Assembly: GCA_944392975.1 (NCBI GenBank)
Contig: CALXYN010000015.1
Coordinates: forward strand, 1-42,980
Direction: 5' to 3'
Source: an uncultured Spirochaetaceae bacterium
Lineage (GTDB): Bacteria > Spirochaetota > Spirochaetia > Sphaerochaetales > Sphaerochaetaceae
Length of the DNA: 42,980 nt
The notes beneath the pieces were generated by a model, which saw only the letters and a program-made list of their open reading frames with translations, was not told where the DNA came from and made no database searches. Positions 20,879 to 29,842 of the stretch are shown here, piece by piece. The stretch's first letter is position 1. Each line of letters starts with the position of its first letter. The position numbers and the translations under genes were made by a program.

Positions 20879-22102
20879 TTATTTGATCACCCGGATCAGA
20901 AAACCCTTAAGATACTCACTCTCAGGGAAGGAGAGGCGTACTGGATGATCCTCCCCAGCACTGAGAGTGCGGAGTATCTGAATCTCGCATCCCGCATCGG
21001 TAGAAGCCCATCCCAGCATCATCTTAAAATCCTCTCTTGTCATGGCTCCCGAACAGGAGTAGGTGGCAATGATACCTCCGTTCCTGATTTTCATCATTGC
21101 AACGCGATTTAAATCCTTATAGGCTTTCATTGCGTTATCAAGGGCACTCTTTGTCTTTGCAAGTTTTGGCGGATCGAGAATCATCATGTCATACTTTCCA
21201 TCTTCTGATGCCCTGATGAATTCAAAGGCATCTGCTGTTGTTGTCGTGACACGCTCTCTTGAACCTTCTGGAAGGACCTTTTTATCTTCATTGAGGTGAA
21301 TCTGATACAGCAGATGACGAAGTGCACTTTCCGAAGAATCGACGGCATCTACTGACAGAGCTCCGTTTTTCAGTGCATGAAGTGTGAAACCACCGGTATA
21401 GGAGAATAGATCGAGTACCGTTTTCCCTCTTGCATATTCTCCGGTTATAACTCTGTTATCTCTCTGGTCGCAGTAAAATCCTGACTTCTGACCTTTTCCA
21501 GGTGCAGCTTCATACCATATTCCATTTTCGATGAAGCGTACATTGTCCCTGTTCTCATCCTCTTTTGTTTCCACTCCGTCCCTGAAGTGTCTGATCCGTT
21601 CCTTCAGTCCTTCAAGACCTGCAAACTGCTTATCTGTTACAGCCTCGATGACTGAAGGCTTCAGCATAGATGAAAGCTCTGAAGCGATAACTGGCAGGAA
21701 TTTATCTGCAAAACGGGATGAGATTATAAGCCTTATTTCTCTGCCATAGGCATCGCAGGCAATACCTGGAAGAAAGTCTGCTTCTCCATGAATCAGGCGG
21801 AATGCAGTCGTATCAGGAAGGGAGAAGAAATCCCTTCTTCTTGAAACAGATTCCCTTACAAGCCTTCTAATGAAATCATCATTGAGCTTTTCATTCTTTT
21901 TCCAGCTCATCAGGCGCAGTGTGATGTGGCTCTCCTCATCATACCAGCCATAGGCAATGAACATTCCTGCCTCTGATACAACCTCAGCCCAATCTGCTTC
22001 TGTAAAAGACGGTTCTGTTTTTTCAATGGCTCCTGAAAATATCCATGGGTGATGGCGTCTTGGAGCCTTATCTTTTCCTTCCTTGATTGTAATCCTGTAC
22101 AT
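20879..22102 (-). CDS. RlmI-type class I SAM-dependent rRNA methyltransferase
   Basis: Probably methylates a cytosine of 23S rRNA at C5, as E. coli RlmI does at C1962. The 407-residue protein is of family length. The N-terminal PUA-like part contains HHPWIFSGAI. The SAM-binding strand is VLDLFSYTGGFTLHALKNG, motif IV is MILDPPKLAKTK, and ATYSCSGAM carries the catalytic cysteine expected of 5-methylcytosine enzymes. A longer open frame to 22312 overlaps the divergent HAD gene and is rejected. The Shine-Dalgarno is poor. The exact target nucleotide is inferred from family membership only. Confidence 0.85.
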   Translation of the reverse strand: MYRITIKEGKDKAPRRHHPWIFSGAIEKTEPSFTEADWAEVVSEAGMFIAYGWYDEESHITLRLMSWKKNEKLNDDFIRRLVRESVSRRRDFFSLPDTTAFRLIHGEADFLPGIACDAYGREIRLIISSRFADKFLPVIASELSSMLKPSVIEAVTDKQFAGLEGLKERIRHFRDGVETKEDENRDNVRFIENGIWYEAAPGKGQKSGFYCDQRDNRVITGEYARGKTVLDLFSYTGGFTLHALKNGALSVDAVDSSESALRHLLYQIHLNEDKKVLPEGSRERVTTTTADAFEFIRASEDGKYDMMILDPPKLAKTKSALDNAMKAYKDLNRVAMMKIRNGGIIATYSCSGAMTREDFKMMLGWASTDAGCEIQILRTLSAGEDHPVRLSFPESEYLKGFLIRVIK

Positions 22103-22130
22103 AGCTTCATCGTACAGACTGTTAAAGAGG

Positions 22131-22165
22131 TGTGCAAGGTGTGTCAGAAAACATACAATAGCTGT
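22131..22165 (+). promoter_or_regulatory. Putative leaderless promoter of the 22166 phosphatase gene
   Basis: TACAAT (22154-22159) ends 6 nt before the ATG. TGTGCA (22131-22136) is a weak -35 at 17 nt. No Shine-Dalgarno is seen. Confidence 0.45.
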
Positions 22166-22828
22166 ATGAAAGCAGTATTCTTCGATCTGGATGGAACGCT
22201 TTTTGATACCCTCCCTGATATCAGAAAGGCAATGAATTATGCACTTAAGGCGTATGATGGAGAGGAAGCCTCGTTGGATGAAGTCAGACGTTATGTCGGC
22301 AGAGGACTTCATAGGGCTTTATCTATTGCAGCTTCAGAAAAAAAGGCCCAAGGGCTTGATGAAGATGAGTTTGAACTGATGTTTCAGCTGATGGTTTCTG
22401 CATATGGAAAGCATCCGGTTGAGAATACAAGGCCGTACACAGGGATTCCTGAACTTGTGGAATGGCTGAGAAATAAAGGTGTGAAACTGGGAATCGTATC
22501 AAATAAATCCGATTCTCTTGTGCAGGAAATCGTTGAGGCTCTGTTGCCTGGCTCCTTTGATTTCATCCTCGGAGAAGGAAAGGGCTATCCACTGAAACCA
22601 GATCCTTCTGGGCTACTTGCAGGAATAAAAGAAGTCGGCTCCAGCCCAGACGAAGCAATCTATGTAGGGGACAGTGAAGTGGATGCAGAGACAGGAAAGA
22701 GGGCTGGAATACGTACACTTATTGTCTCTTATGGCTTTCGTACTCCTCAAGAGCTTGAGAAGGCCGGGATCAATACTGCTTTGAATACAGTGCAAGAGCT
22801 TGGTGAATTGCTGAACAGAGTGATTTGA
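22166..22828 (+). CDS. HAD-superfamily phosphatase, phosphoglycolate phosphatase-like
   Basis: A 220-residue cytoplasmic HAD subfamily IA hydrolase. It opens FFDLDGTLFDT (nucleophile Asp7, acid/base Asp9), has a helical cap, motif II LGIVSNKSD, the PLKPDPSGLL lysine loop (motif III) and motif IV VGDSEVDAETGKRAG. These match phosphoglycolate phosphatases (Gph), which salvage 2-phosphoglycolate from DNA repair, but related specificities are possible. It is the second Gph-like gene in the window (compare 9999-10652) and only modestly similar to the first. It is divergent from the RlmI-type gene and 35 nt upstream of the phosphohexomutase gene. Confidence 0.88.
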   Translation: MKAVFFDLDGTLFDTLPDIRKAMNYALKAYDGEEASLDEVRRYVGRGLHRALSIAASEKKAQGLDEDEFELMFQLMVSAYGKHPVENTRPYTGIPELVEWLRNKGVKLGIVSNKSDSLVQEIVEALLPGSFDFILGEGKGYPLKPDPSGLLAGIKEVGSSPDEAIYVGDSEVDAETGKRAGIRTLIVSYGFRTPQELEKAGINTALNTVQELGELLNRVI

Positions 22829-22858
22829 TGTGTTAGAATATATTCAAGAAAAGGAGGT
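22811..22858 (+). promoter_or_regulatory. Promoter and strong ribosome-binding site of the phosphohexomutase gene
   Basis: CTGAAC (22811-22816), 17-nt spacer, TAGAAT (22834-22839). The predicted leader is about 18 nt and contains AAGGAGG. This is a leadered counter-example to the leaderless genes. Confidence 0.5.
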
Positions 22859-22863
22859 CATTA

Positions 22864-24579
22864 ATGGAATTCACTGAAAAGATGAAGGCCGATGTTCTTG
22901 CCGCTGCAAGAGAATATATTGCTTCGGAAACAGATGAAGTATTCAGCAGGGAAGTAGAGAATGCTGTAGGGCTTGGCGATTGGGAAGGGCTTTATGACCG
23001 GTTCTATACATCTCTTTCATTCGGAACTGCAGGTATGCGTGGAATGATTGGAGGTGGAACAAACAGGATAAACACCTTCATGGTCCGGAAAGTGACTCAG
23101 GGCCTTGCGGATTATCTTAATGCATCTTCTGCTTCTCCGACTGTTGTCATTGCTTATGATTCCAGACTCTTCTCTCCTCAGTTCGCGCTTTCTGCAGCCA
23201 AGGTGTTAGCTGCAAACGGGGTAAAGGTTTATCTCTATGATTCACTTCGTCCTGTGCCGATGCTTTCTTTTGCTGTCCGCTACATGAAGGCAACTGCCGG
23301 TATTGTCGTTACAGCTTCACATAACCCTTCGAAATACAATGGCTATAAAGTGTACTGGTCGCATGGTGGTCAGGTTACCCCTCCTCATGATATCGAGATA
23401 GCAAATCGTGCAAATGCTGTTAAGAGCGAGGATATAAAGGATGGAGAAGAGGAGGCATTGAGAGCATCCGGTATGCTCAACAGTGTTCCAGAGAATGTAG
23501 ATGAAGCTTATTACAGCATGGTCAAAGCCTCTCTTAGACGCCCGGAGCTTATCAGCAATTCAAAAATCAAGGTGGCATACACTCCGCTTCATGGCTCTGG
23601 AAACAAGCCTGTCCGTCATATGCTCGCAGAGCTTGGCATTGAGTGTCATGTAGTAAAGGAGCAGGAAGAGCCGGATGGAAGCTTCCCGACAGTAAAGCTT
23701 CCTAATCCTGAAAGTGCAGAAGCCATGCAGCGTGTCATCGCGCTTGGAAAGGAAATTGGGGCAGATATAGTCATTGGAACGGATCCGGATGCAGATAGAC
23801 TCGGTATTGCCATCCCGACAGATTCCACAAAAAGCGATTATCTTCTCCTGACAGGAAACCAGATAGCAACACTTCTTGTTGATTACCTTCTTGTCACATC
23901 CCATGAGATGAAGAGGGAAGGAATTCCGTTTGTCGCGAAGAGCCTTGTCACTACAGATCTTGTTCGCAAGATAACTGAAAAGAATGGTGGAGTATGCAAG
24001 GATGTGCTTACTGGTTTCAAGTATATCGCAGAGGAAATTGACAGAATTGACAGGGGAGAGAATCCTGGAACGTATTTCCTCTTCGGTTGTGAGGAAAGCT
24101 ATGGTTTCCTTACTGTAACCAGCGTACATGACAAAGATGCTGTCTCTTCAGCCGTTGCGGCAGTGGAAATGATGTGCTATTACGCCTCTAAAGGTATTAC
24201 ACTCCAGCAGAGACTGGATGCCATCTATGCAGGTTATGGCTATTCCACAGAGGTTGTTTTCTCTGCAGATTATGAAGGAGCTGAGGGTAAAGAGAAGATG
24301 AAGGCCATCATGGCTTCGATGAGGTCTCTGAAAAAAGGTGATACCCTTGTAAACAGAAAAATTGCTTCTGTTGAGGATCTCCTGGGTGAAAATACAGGCT
24401 TCCCGAAAGCTGATGTCATAATCATCCGCTTTGAAACTGGAGAGAAGCTTGTCGTCCGTCCATCCGGCACTGAGCCTAAAATCAAATATTATCTCTTCCT
24501 CTCTGAAGGAAAAGATGGCAGAAAAGCTCTGGAAGCAAAAGTCGGCCAGATTAAAGAGGAGTTCCAGAAAGCTCTTTGA
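22864..24579 (+). CDS. Phosphoglucomutase/phosphomannomutase (alpha-D-phosphohexomutase)
   Basis: Interconverts hexose 1- and 6-phosphates, linking glycolysis to glycogen and cell-wall sugar synthesis. The 571 residues match the long PgcA-type bacterial phosphoglucomutases. The four domains are marked by FGTAGMRGMIGGGTNRIN, the active-site phosphoserine in TASHNPSKYNGYK (Ser152), the Mg2+ loop GTDPDADRLGIA (305-316), the sugar loop GCEESYGF and the C-terminal phosphate loop RPSGTEPKIKYY. An excellent AAGGAGG precedes the ATG. The TGA overlaps the start of the next gene (TGATG). Confidence 0.93.
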   Translation: MEFTEKMKADVLAAAREYIASETDEVFSREVENAVGLGDWEGLYDRFYTSLSFGTAGMRGMIGGGTNRINTFMVRKVTQGLADYLNASSASPTVVIAYDSRLFSPQFALSAAKVLAANGVKVYLYDSLRPVPMLSFAVRYMKATAGIVVTASHNPSKYNGYKVYWSHGGQVTPPHDIEIANRANAVKSEDIKDGEEEALRASGMLNSVPENVDEAYYSMVKASLRRPELISNSKIKVAYTPLHGSGNKPVRHMLAELGIECHVVKEQEEPDGSFPTVKLPNPESAEAMQRVIALGKEIGADIVIGTDPDADRLGIAIPTDSTKSDYLLLTGNQIATLLVDYLLVTSHEMKREGIPFVAKSLVTTDLVRKITEKNGGVCKDVLTGFKYIAEEIDRIDRGENPGTYFLFGCEESYGFLTVTSVHDKDAVSSAVAAVEMMCYYASKGITLQQRLDAIYAGYGYSTEVVFSADYEGAEGKEKMKAIMASMRSLKKGDTLVNRKIASVEDLLGENTGFPKADVIIIRFETGEKLVVRPSGTEPKIKYYLFLSEGKDGRKALEAKVGQIKEEFQKAL

Positions 24580-25316
24580 TGGTTGCTTATTTTTTAAGAA
24601 GGAGGGGAGTGCCTCTGGTGCTCTCCTCTATTCCAGATGAAGATTTCTCGATATCATCCCCATTTCCACGAGCAGAAATCATCGCATCCGGATTATTGTC
24701 TGAGATGGAGAGCCTTGATGCCGTGAGAGCAATGCAAAACGATGCATATCTGAAGCTTCTTCGCTGGTTGCAGGAAAAGAGATATATCCCGAGACTTCTG
24801 TGTTCTGCCGTTGTTTTCATTGTTCTTTATCTCTTTCTTTCAATTGCAATCCCTGATCCTGTACCAATTATCGATGAGATATTGTTTTCCTTTCTCGGTG
24901 CTGCTTTTCTTTGGATAATCCTTAGTCGTCACGACGAAAAATCATCGATGATGAAAAAGATGTTTGAATGTGTGGATGATTCAATCTGCAATGCTTCTGT
25001 AATTGTTTCTGAAGGCATTAAAACCATCGAGGATTATTATGATAATCTTCTCTCTTTCTCTCCGCTTGAGACTGCCACAATGATAGCCCAGCATAGCCTC
25101 CCTCCACTTTCAGTGAGAGAAGAGTGGATAGAGGATTTCAGAATCTCGCTTTTAAGGCATCTTAAAGCTGCGGACAGCAAAATAGAACACACTTTGAAAA
25201 GAATCAGGGAAGACAAGAACAGGGAAAAATGCGTGACGTTCCTTATTCATCAGGTTACCATCGGAAATCTGGATATTCCTGATCTTGCATTATTCCTGGC
25301 ACTTTCCTCCAGATAA
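24579..25316 (+). CDS. Two-helix membrane protein of unknown function
   Basis: A 245-residue protein whose ATG overlaps the phosphohexomutase stop. It has a cytoplasmic-looking N-terminal part of about 65 residues, two hydrophobic segments at roughly residues 68-90 (LLCSAVVFIVLYLFLSIAIP) and 98-115 (ILFSFLGAAFLWIILS), and a helical, charged C-terminal domain of about 125 residues. The turn between the segments is only about 8 residues, so both soluble parts lie on the same side. No family is recognised. It sits directly upstream of comEC and may be co-transcribed with it, but no role in DNA uptake can be claimed. Confidence 0.75.
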   Translation: MVAYFLRRRGVPLVLSSIPDEDFSISSPFPRAEIIASGLLSEMESLDAVRAMQNDAYLKLLRWLQEKRYIPRLLCSAVVFIVLYLFLSIAIPDPVPIIDEILFSFLGAAFLWIILSRHDEKSSMMKKMFECVDDSICNASVIVSEGIKTIEDYYDNLLSFSPLETATMIAQHSLPPLSVREEWIEDFRISLLRHLKAADSKIEHTLKRIREDKNREKCVTFLIHQVTIGNLDIPDLALFLALSSR

Positions 25317-25352
25317 TTTAGCCATGACTGCCATCTGCGACGTATTTTCAGT

Positions 25353-26657
25353 ATGGCGTATTTATCTGTCATCGCAGCATCCTATCTTGTATGGTTTTAT
25401 CCCGGATTCTTCTCTCGTCCTCTGCTTGTCATTCCCCTTCTGGTTCTCGTCGCGATTTTCTGTTTATATCTGGAAGTCGATGCATTCCCTGTACTGATCA
25501 TTGCTCTGCTTTTCTGGGTGACACTGCATTCGATTTCTATTTCATCATTGAATCTTGGGCGGGATTCTGACAGAATCGAGAGCCTTCGTGGATATGTCAT
25601 TCAGGACAGCCAGCAGAAAAGTGGAAGGCGGACGGGATACCGCATTCTTGTTGACAGTGTCATCGATTCTGAAGGAAATGTTTTTCAGGGCAGGGGAAAT
25701 ATATATGTACTTTCCCCCCAATCAGATTTCTATTATGGAGACTTCATTGAGATTTCAGGATATTTCTCTTCTTCTGTATTTTATGCATCGGAGGCAAGAT
25801 TGGTGCATCGTCCTGTTCTTTCATCCCTCAGAGCTCATGCCATAAGCTTTATGAAAAACCGTTTCCGTGTACTTGAAGATGCTGGAGAACTTTCCTCGCT
25901 TCTTGTTTTAGGAACCGGCTGGGACGGGAGCTTTGCCCTGGCATCGGACGCAAGACGTTCGGGGCTTTCACATGTTCTTGCACTCTCCGGCATGCATTTA
26001 TCGATAATCGCTTCCGTCCTATCTCCATTTCTCTCTTTTGTTTTCGGCCGTAAGAGAGGAAACTGGATTCTCTCTATCTGTCTATTTCTTTTTTCCTTTC
26101 TTTCGGGGTGGCGGCCATCATTGATGAGAGCATTTATATTCCGCATGACAGTGAAGATGGCGGGCCAGAAAATGGCATTCATCCTCTCTTTTCTGCTTCT
26201 CCTTATAATTTTTCCTGAGTCCTCACTGGATTTAGGAGCCATCTACAGCTTCCTGTCACTTGGTGGAATATTCCTGCTGTCAGAGGAGCTTGAAAAAGCT
26301 CTCAGGTTCATTCTGCCTCTGCCTTATGCTCTTTCTCTTTCTATATCATCCTCTGTTTCTGCACTGGTTTTCTCAATACCTCTCACCATATCCGTATTTG
26401 GAAGCTATCAACTGGGAGCCGTTATCACATCATTTCCTTTCAACGCCCTGATTTCCATTTATATGATTCTCTCTCTGCTTGCTGTGTTTCTGCCATTTTT
26501 GAAGGATGTACTGAAGATATTCTTCTTCATCCTTGAAAAGGGTTTTTGTCTTGCTGGAAAATTTCCTGAATCCACAACGCTTTTCCCATATATTCTAATG
26601 CTTTTCATTGTTTTTCTTTTTCTCGTTGTGAAAAAGTATGCAGTGGCAAAGAAGTGA
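25353..26657 (+). CDS. comEC: ComEC/Rec2-family membrane protein, short form without the metallo-beta-lactamase domain
   Basis: Competence-type ComEC forms the inner-membrane channel for single-stranded DNA uptake. This 434-residue protein has N-terminal membrane helices, an OB-like soluble segment (about residues 65-150, with RGYVIQDS and YYGDFIEISGYF) and then the Competence domain, recognised by SGLSHVLALSGMHLSII and FLSGWRPSLMRAFIF, followed by further membrane helices to the end. Typical ComEC proteins are 700-800 residues and end in a metallo-beta-lactamase nuclease domain; it is absent here and no separate one is seen nearby. No strong Shine-Dalgarno. Whether it supports transformation is unknown. 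Confidence 0.85.
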   Translation: MAYLSVIAASYLVWFYPGFFSRPLLVIPLLVLVAIFCLYLEVDAFPVLIIALLFWVTLHSISISSLNLGRDSDRIESLRGYVIQDSQQKSGRRTGYRILVDSVIDSEGNVFQGRGNIYVLSPQSDFYYGDFIEISGYFSSSVFYASEARLVHRPVLSSLRAHAISFMKNRFRVLEDAGELSSLLVLGTGWDGSFALASDARRSGLSHVLALSGMHLSIIASVLSPFLSFVFGRKRGNWILSICLFLFSFLSGWRPSLMRAFIFRMTVKMAGQKMAFILSFLLLLIIFPESSLDLGAIYSFLSLGGIFLLSEELEKALRFILPLPYALSLSISSSVSALVFSIPLTISVFGSYQLGAVITSFPFNALISIYMILSLLAVFLPFLKDVLKIFFFILEKGFCLAGKFPESTTLFPYILMLFIVFLFLVVKKYAVAKK

Positions 26658-26662
26658 TTCTC

Positions 26663-26678
26663 TGCTATATTCACTTTT
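26663..26678 (+). promoter_or_regulatory. Extended -10 leaderless promoter of rsmA
   Basis: TGC directly precedes TATATT (26666-26671), which ends 7 nt before the ATG. No Shine-Dalgarno is seen. Confidence 0.55.
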
Positions 26679-27533
26679 ATGTGGAATCTGAATTACAGCA
26701 GTATCACTGAAATCGGAGAAGTACTTTCATCCCATGGACTGGCAATGACCAAGAAATTTGGCCAGAATTTTCTCATTTCACCCGAAGCCCGGGAGAAGAT
26801 AGTATCTCTTATAGATCCAGAGAAAGGTGAAGAGGTGTGGGAGATTGGTCCAGGACTTGGTGCCATCACACATCTTCTGTTGCAGAAAGGAGCTGCGGTG
26901 AAGGCTTTCGAGATTGACCATGGTTTTGCTTCTGTATTGAAAAACGAGGCATTCGCTGATGAGGATTTCACTTTGATAGAGGGAGATGCACTGGAGACGC
27001 TTTTTTCTCTTCCGCCATCTTTTTCATCCATTGTCGGAAACCTGCCATACAATGTCGGGTCTGAAATTATTGCCCGCCTGATTGAAAGGGGATATCTTCC
27101 TGAAGTAATGGTTTTCACGCTTCAGAAGGAGGTTGCAGATAGAATGACTGCACTTCCCGGTTCTCCCGATTATTCTTCTTTCTCAATCCTTACTCAGCTC
27201 GATTATGTCAATACACGTGCTTTCATCATTAAATCTGGAGCTTTCTATCCATCTCCGAATGTAGATAGCGCCGTGGTTGTGATGAGAAGAAGAAGCGAGA
27301 GCCTTGTCCCAAATGAGGAACGGGTCTTCTTTCTTTCGATGGTAAGAGCACTTTTTGCACAGAGAAGAAAGACAATAAGGAACAATCTTCTCTCTTCCAA
27401 TGCATTCTCTTCCAGCGGCCGGGAATTTATTGAAAAAGCATTTACTGCAGCATCTCTTTCCGGAAGTGAGAGGGCAGAGGCGCTCAGTTTTGATCAGCTT
27501 GTGATTCTGATGCATGCCCTGAAATCAAAGTAG
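26679..27533 (+). CDS. rsmA: 16S rRNA dimethyladenosine transferase (RsmA/KsgA)
   Basis: Dimethylates the two adjacent adenosines in helix 45 of 16S rRNA (A1518/A1519 in E. coli numbering) during small-subunit maturation. The 284-residue protein has the family N-terminal motif KKFGQNFLISP, SAM motif I VWEIGPGLGAITHLL, the acidic motif II FEIDHGF, and the catalytic NLPYNVGSEI starting at Asn121. The C-terminal small helical domain includes LFAQRRKTIRNNL. All hallmark residues are present. It lies 21 nt after comEC but appears to have its own promoter, and converges with pta. Confidence 0.95.
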   Translation: MWNLNYSSITEIGEVLSSHGLAMTKKFGQNFLISPEAREKIVSLIDPEKGEEVWEIGPGLGAITHLLLQKGAAVKAFEIDHGFASVLKNEAFADEDFTLIEGDALETLFSLPPSFSSIVGNLPYNVGSEIIARLIERGYLPEVMVFTLQKEVADRMTALPGSPDYSSFSILTQLDYVNTRAFIIKSGAFYPSPNVDSAVVVMRRRSESLVPNEERVFFLSMVRALFAQRRKTIRNNLLSSNAFSSSGREFIEKAFTAASLSGSERAEALSFDQLVILMHALKSK

Positions 27534-27544
27534 TTTTTGTTATT

Positions 27545-27591
27545 TTGAAAAGAAAAAGAGGCTGGTTGAGTTTTTTCATTCCAGCCTCTTT
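27545..27591. terminator. Terminator between rsmA and pta, stronger on the minus strand
   Basis: An 11-bp perfect stem (AAAGAGGCTGG 27555-27565 with CCAGCCTCTTT 27581-27591) and a 15-nt loop. Reading the minus strand, TTTTTCTTTTC follows; on the plus strand only the stem's own T's are available. It serves pta first and possibly rsmA. Confidence 0.75.
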
Positions 27592-27609
27592 CATCCCTGA
27601 TTTTACGGT

Positions 27610-28614
27610 TTATTTGAGAGATCCAGCCTGTGCCAGGGTGATTGCGGATGTTACAACGATATCTTCGACAGAGCATCCTCTGGAAAGGTCGGATACCGGC
27701 TTTGCAAAACCCTGAAGAATCGGGCCATAAGCTTCAGCTCCAGCAAGGCGCTGTACAAGCTTGTAACCGATATTTCCTGCCTGAAGGTCTGGGAAGATAA
27801 GCGTATTTGCATGTCCTGCGACAGTTGAACCTTTTGCTTTGAGTGCAGCAACTTCAGGAACAATTGCGGCATCAAGCTGAAGCTCTCCGTCAACTTCGAG
27901 TTCTGGGCATTTCTCCTTTACAAGTGAGAGGGCTGTTGTGACTTTGTCGATGAGGTCTCCCTTTGCAGATCCCTTTGTTGAGTAGGAGAGGAGGGCGACT
28001 TTCGGTTCAGCGCCAAGGAATGTGCGGCAGGATGCTGCAGATTCTTCTGCAATCTCTGCAAGCTGCTCAGCTGTCGGATTAGGAATTGTTGCACAATCTG
28101 CGAAAATGAATGCGCCATTGTGTCCATACTGTGTCTTGTCTGTTGCCATGACGAAGCAAGAAGATGCGCTCTTGATGCCAGGCTTGCACTTGATGATTGT
28201 GAATGCTGCGCGGAGTACATTCGCTGTTGTGGATTCAGCTCCTGCAACCATTGCATCTGCGTATCCGAGATGTACCATCATCGCACCCCATCTGAGTTCA
28301 TCTACAATATCTAGGAGGGCCTGTTCCTCTGTCATGCCCTTATGCTTTCTCATTTCATAGTATTCATGTGCAAATTCAGCTTTCTTTCCAGAAGCTTCTG
28401 GATCACTGATTTCAATACCGTCGAGAGATACTCCAAGTGAAACAGCATTAGCTCTTACTTTTTCTTCATTTCCAACAAGTGTTACAGATGAAGCAAGTCC
28501 TTCATCTACAATCTTTCTTGCTGCGCGGACGGTTCTTGGTTCAAGGCCCTCTGCGAGAACAAGCTTTTTTGCAGCTTCCTTTGCAAGACCTTTCATTTTT
28601 TCAGCGAATGTCAT
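27610..28614 (-). CDS. pta: Phosphate acetyltransferase
   Basis: Interconverts acetyl-CoA and acetyl phosphate; with acetate kinase (not in the window) it makes ATP and acetate in fermenters. The 334-residue protein matches the short Pta form that is only the catalytic PTA_PTB domain. Signatures are [19 protein letters not shown], the CoA-binding region [28 protein letters not shown] and [17 protein letters not shown]. The start at 28614 has AAAGGAG about 9 nt upstream; the open frame continues to 28839 but that extension is not family-like and overlaps the next gene. Confidence 0.95.
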   Translation of the reverse strand: MTFAEKMKGLAKEAAKKLVLAEGLEPRTVRAARKIVDEGLASSVTLVGNEEKVRANAVSLGVSLDGIEISDPEASGKKAEFAHEYYEMRKHKGMTEEQALLDIVDELRWGAMMVHLGYADAMVAGAESTTANVLRAAFTIIKCKPGIKSASSCFVMATDKTQYGHNGAFIFADCATIPNPTAEQLAEIAEESAASCRTFLGAEPKVALLSYSTKGSAKGDLIDKVTTALSLVKEKCPELEVDGELQLDAAIVPEVAALKAKGSTVAGHANTLIFPDLQAGNIGYKLVQRLAGAEAYGPILQGFAKPVSDLSRGCSVEDIVVTSAITLAQAGSLK

Positions 28615-28689
28615 TTTGTGTTTCTCCTTTGCAATGGATTCAATCCAGATAAATATTATAACCAAACGGCAGATGAGTGAAGTATTCTG

Positions 28690-28705
28690 TGCTATTATAC
28701 GCGCT
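28690..28705 (+). promoter_or_regulatory. Extended -10 leaderless promoter of the BspA-like gene
   Basis: TGC directly precedes TATTAT (28693-28698), which ends 7 nt before the ATG at 28706. No Shine-Dalgarno is seen. Confidence 0.55.
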
Positions 28706-29806
28706 ATGCGTATAGAAGATTTCGAGATTAAGAGAATCGGAAAGGATACATGTTCTGTCGTACAGTATAAAGGCGAGGATGAGCATATCGTGATTCCTCC
28801 TGTAATCGGAAAGTATGCACCGGTTGCCATTGAATCCACTCTGATAAAAAAGGGAAGCAGAGCTAGATGGATTTCAATTCCTGGTTCTGTTGAGGAGATA
28901 AATGAAGCGCTTTTTCCTTCTTTGAGGAATATTGAAGGCTTTGATGTTGATAAGTCATCCCGTTCATTTTCTGCTGAAAATGGTATTCTCTATGATGGCT
29001 CACGTTATAGTCTCATATTCTATCCATCAACGAAGAAGGACCGTGTTTTCCAGTCTCCAAAGAAACTTGGTCGTGTCGCCCGTACAGCATTCTGCTGCAA
29101 AGTGCATTTCTCAGAATTTGTCTACTCTTCAAAACTTGAGGAATTCCAGGTCCTTCCATCCGAATGTCCAGAGCTTGAATCATTTGTACCATCTGATGAT
29201 GCCGCGGATTATGATGGCGTTCTGATAAAAGGTAAGAAACTTCTCTTCTATCCTCCGAAAGCGGGTGGAAAAGCCTATTCGATTCCCGATGGCATAGAGG
29301 AAATTACCTCTACATCCGCAGAACCATTCTTTCCACCTTCTGTGAAGACTGTCTATGTACCTGCTTCTCTTAAGAAAGGGCTTGAGAACGCACTTGGTAA
29401 TGCATCTTCTGTTGAAGTCGATTCCCGCTCTCAGAGTTACAGGACAATCAATGGAGTGCTCTATTCCTGGAAGCGTGTCCTGCTTTCTTACCCTGGGAAA
29501 ATGGAGAAAGATGTCTATGTGACTCCGATTGGTACAGACAGAATAGGAGAAGGTGCTTTCCGCGGAGCTCCAGTTCACACACTTGTTCTCTCCAATGGTG
29601 TTACCACAATTGGTAACAATGCTTTTGAGAACAGTGACATTACCACGCTCATCATACCATCAAGTGTCACAGATATCGGAGTACATGCGCTTTTTGGCGC
29701 CAAGAAACTCAAGTGCGTAATAGTGGAAAAGGGCAGTGTGGCGGAGATTTTCCTCCGTGGAGAAAACCGCAGTGAGATAATGAGTGTTCTTCCCACTCTT
29801 TTCTGA
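28706..29806 (+). CDS. BspA-type leucine-rich-repeat protein, apparently cytoplasmic
   Basis: A 366-residue protein with LRR_5/BspA-like repeats, clearest at the C-terminus: [45 protein letters not shown]. Earlier repeats are degenerate, with recurring [17 protein letters not shown] and VLLSYPGK segments preceded by NGILYDG- or NGVLYSW-type strands. BspA-like proteins are usually secreted surface proteins, yet this one starts [14 protein letters not shown] with no signal peptide or lipobox, and the longer frame upstream offers none either. A cytoplasmic role in protein binding is inferred; the partner is unknown. tyrA follows with a promoter that overlaps this gene's stop. Confidence 0.82.
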   Translation: MRIEDFEIKRIGKDTCSVVQYKGEDEHIVIPPVIGKYAPVAIESTLIKKGSRARWISIPGSVEEINEALFPSLRNIEGFDVDKSSRSFSAENGILYDGSRYSLIFYPSTKKDRVFQSPKKLGRVARTAFCCKVHFSEFVYSSKLEEFQVLPSECPELESFVPSDDAADYDGVLIKGKKLLFYPPKAGGKAYSIPDGIEEITSTSAEPFFPPSVKTVYVPASLKKGLENALGNASSVEVDSRSQSYRTINGVLYSWKRVLLSYPGKMEKDVYVTPIGTDRIGEGAFRGAPVHTLVLSNGVTTIGNNAFENSDITTLIIPSSVTDIGVHALFGAKKLKCVIVEKGSVAEIFLRGENRSEIMSVLPTLF

Positions 29807-29842
29807 TTGCCCAGTTTCGCTGTTAAAGGTATTCTTTCCGCT
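29807..29842 (+). promoter_or_regulatory. Leaderless promoter of tyrA-mtaB
   Basis: TTGCCC (29807-29812), 17-nt spacer, TATTCT (29830-29835), then 7 nt to the ATG. There is no Shine-Dalgarno. This is one of the clearest cases with both hexamers. Confidence 0.6.

Noticed and set aside
23560-24129. 189-codon minus-strand frame
   Set aside because: Lies wholly inside the conserved phosphohexomutase gene.
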